A stretch of 15,312 bases of DNA from positions 223,001 to 238,312 of the forward strand of contig JBBHKE010002855.1 in the NCBI GenBank assembly GCA_037447655.1, in the 5' to 3' direction. Of the stretch, positions 14,712-15,312 are shown one piece after another. The stretch comes from Zygnema cylindricum. Taxonomy: Eukaryota; Streptophyta; Zygnematophyceae; Zygnematales; Zygnemataceae. The translations under genes were made by a program, and so were the position numbers. Below the pieces are notes generated by a model. The model ran no database searches. It was given only the letters and a program-made list of their open reading frames with translations, and was not told the DNA's origin. Each line of letters begins with the position of its first letter. Position 1 is the first letter of the stretch.

Positions 14712-15010
14712 AAAGCTGTTCTTTCCCGGTGCTTTGGCTCCATAGCGATCTGGTGGAACCCATTTTTCATGTCCAGGGTGGAGTAAATTGTGGCCCCAGC
14801 CAGCGAGTCAAAAATCTTTTCCGGGGTAGGCATTGGGTACCGGTCAGGTACAGTGGCCGTGTTCAGCATCCGGTAGTCTCCACATATCCGAAAGTCTACT
14901 GTTTTCTGAGAAGAGTCCTTCTTAAGTGGGAGAACAGTTGGGGATGCAAATCCATGGGGTCCGATACTTTTCTACACCAATCTTGCTTCCACCACAGTTT
15001 GTACCTTTGA
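14712..15010 (-). pseudogene. pol: Gypsy-C pol: RT fingers and palm motif A
   Basis: Minus-strand remnants read GPHGFASPTVLPLKKD, FRICGDYRMLNTATVPDRYP, then MPTPEKIFDSLAGATIYSTL, followed by DMKNGFHQIAM, where the D of STLD is the motif A catalytic aspartate. This is the N-terminal half of gypsy RT. It is out of frame with the YIDN part by a shift near 14710 and follows a stop near 14972 after EARLV. Confidence 0.88.
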
Positions 15011-15312
15011 TGTGATGAATTCTTTTTCCTTGAAACTGAGAGGGTAGTGCTTCTGCCAAACACTTGACGTCTCGTCAATTAAATCAATTCGAAAGGGGGT
15101 TCCTTTGTAGATGCCTACGTCGGTATCTGACCAGGAGAACACCTGTTTGTTCTTCTCCAACAGGTCGGAGAGCCGGGACTTTTACTGTGGGTCCAACTGC
15201 TCTCCTAGAGTCCAATCCATCTTTCCGGGTTTAACCGCTACCCAGGCCTCCGAGGGTCTACCCTAGTGGGAGATATCGAATTCCAACCCTACCTGTGGGT
15301 CTACCTCTTCTC
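15011..15312 (-). pseudogene. pol: Gypsy-C pol: protease-RT linker and start of RT
   Basis: In one minus-strand frame: PGKMDWTLGEQLDPQ (near 15190-15235), a TAA, then LSDLLEKNKQVFSWSDTD (near 15110-15170) and YKGTPFRIDLIDE, SFKEKEFITSKVQTVVEARL. The pattern of a short hydrophobic-acidic helix, VFSWSDTD and a basic 'KE...VQ..VEA' helix is what precedes the RT fingers in gypsy elements. The sequence leaves the window at 15312 with a stop near 15240-15250 in this frame. Confidence 0.8.

Larger units (their letters stand above)
12304..15312 (-). mobile_element. Gypsy-C: degenerate Ty3/gypsy retrotransposon pol, cut by the window edge and by Copia-B
   Basis: The minus strand carries RT, then RNase H, then integrase, the Ty3/gypsy order (integrase last, unlike copia). 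Copia-B inserted near the 3' end of pol. Gag, protease and the 5' LTR would lie to the right of the window; the 3' end would lie to the left of Copia-B. The copy has many stops, several frameshifts and a mutated RT motif, and is the oldest layer. Confidence 0.92.

Overview
The window is a stack of decayed plant-type LTR retrotransposons, all reading on the minus strand. I see no host gene, RNA gene, bacterial feature or CRISPR array. Ty1/copia and Ty3/gypsy polyproteins nested in one another point to a repeat-rich land-plant nuclear genome. The gypsy reverse transcriptase/integrase style suggests, with low confidence, a non-flowering plant (lycophyte, moss, fern or conifer) rather than an angiosperm.

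Layout, oldest layer first. Gypsy-C (12304-15312, running off the right edge) is a degenerate Ty3/gypsy pol in the order RT, RNase H, integrase, with many stops and frameshifts. Copia-B inserted near the 3' end of that pol. Its right-hand (5') LTR is 11286-12303, its internal region is 6938-11285, and its left-hand (3') LTR is 6374-6937 plus 1-132, with about 335 bp more expected to the left of the window. Copia-A (133-6373) then inserted into the 3' LTR of Copia-B and made a 5-bp target duplication (AACCG at 128-132 and 6374-6378). Copia-A has LTRs at 133-1142 and 5375-6373 and an internal region of about 4.2 kb. LTR divergence fits this order: by eye the Copia-A LTRs differ at very roughly 5-7% of positions and the Copia-B LTRs at roughly 12-15%.

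Both copia elements encode gag, zinc knuckle, protease (DSG), GAG-pre-integrase, DD35E integrase, RT and RNase H as one polyprotein, but each is broken by nonsense codons and frameshifts, so neither can be autonomous. Copia-A keeps the RT motif YIDD. Copia-B has YVND and Gypsy-C has YIDN, both losing a catalytic aspartate.

The most interesting feature is shared by the two copia elements. The LTR runs past the gag start codon, and the primer-binding site follows the LTR terminus inside the gag reading frame. In Copia-B it is a 15-nt perfect complement to the anticodon region of initiator tRNA-Met, matching a 39-nt 5' half-tRNA primer as in Drosophila copia, not the usual plant TGGTATCAGAGC site. 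The same bases therefore serve as primer-binding site and as gag codons.
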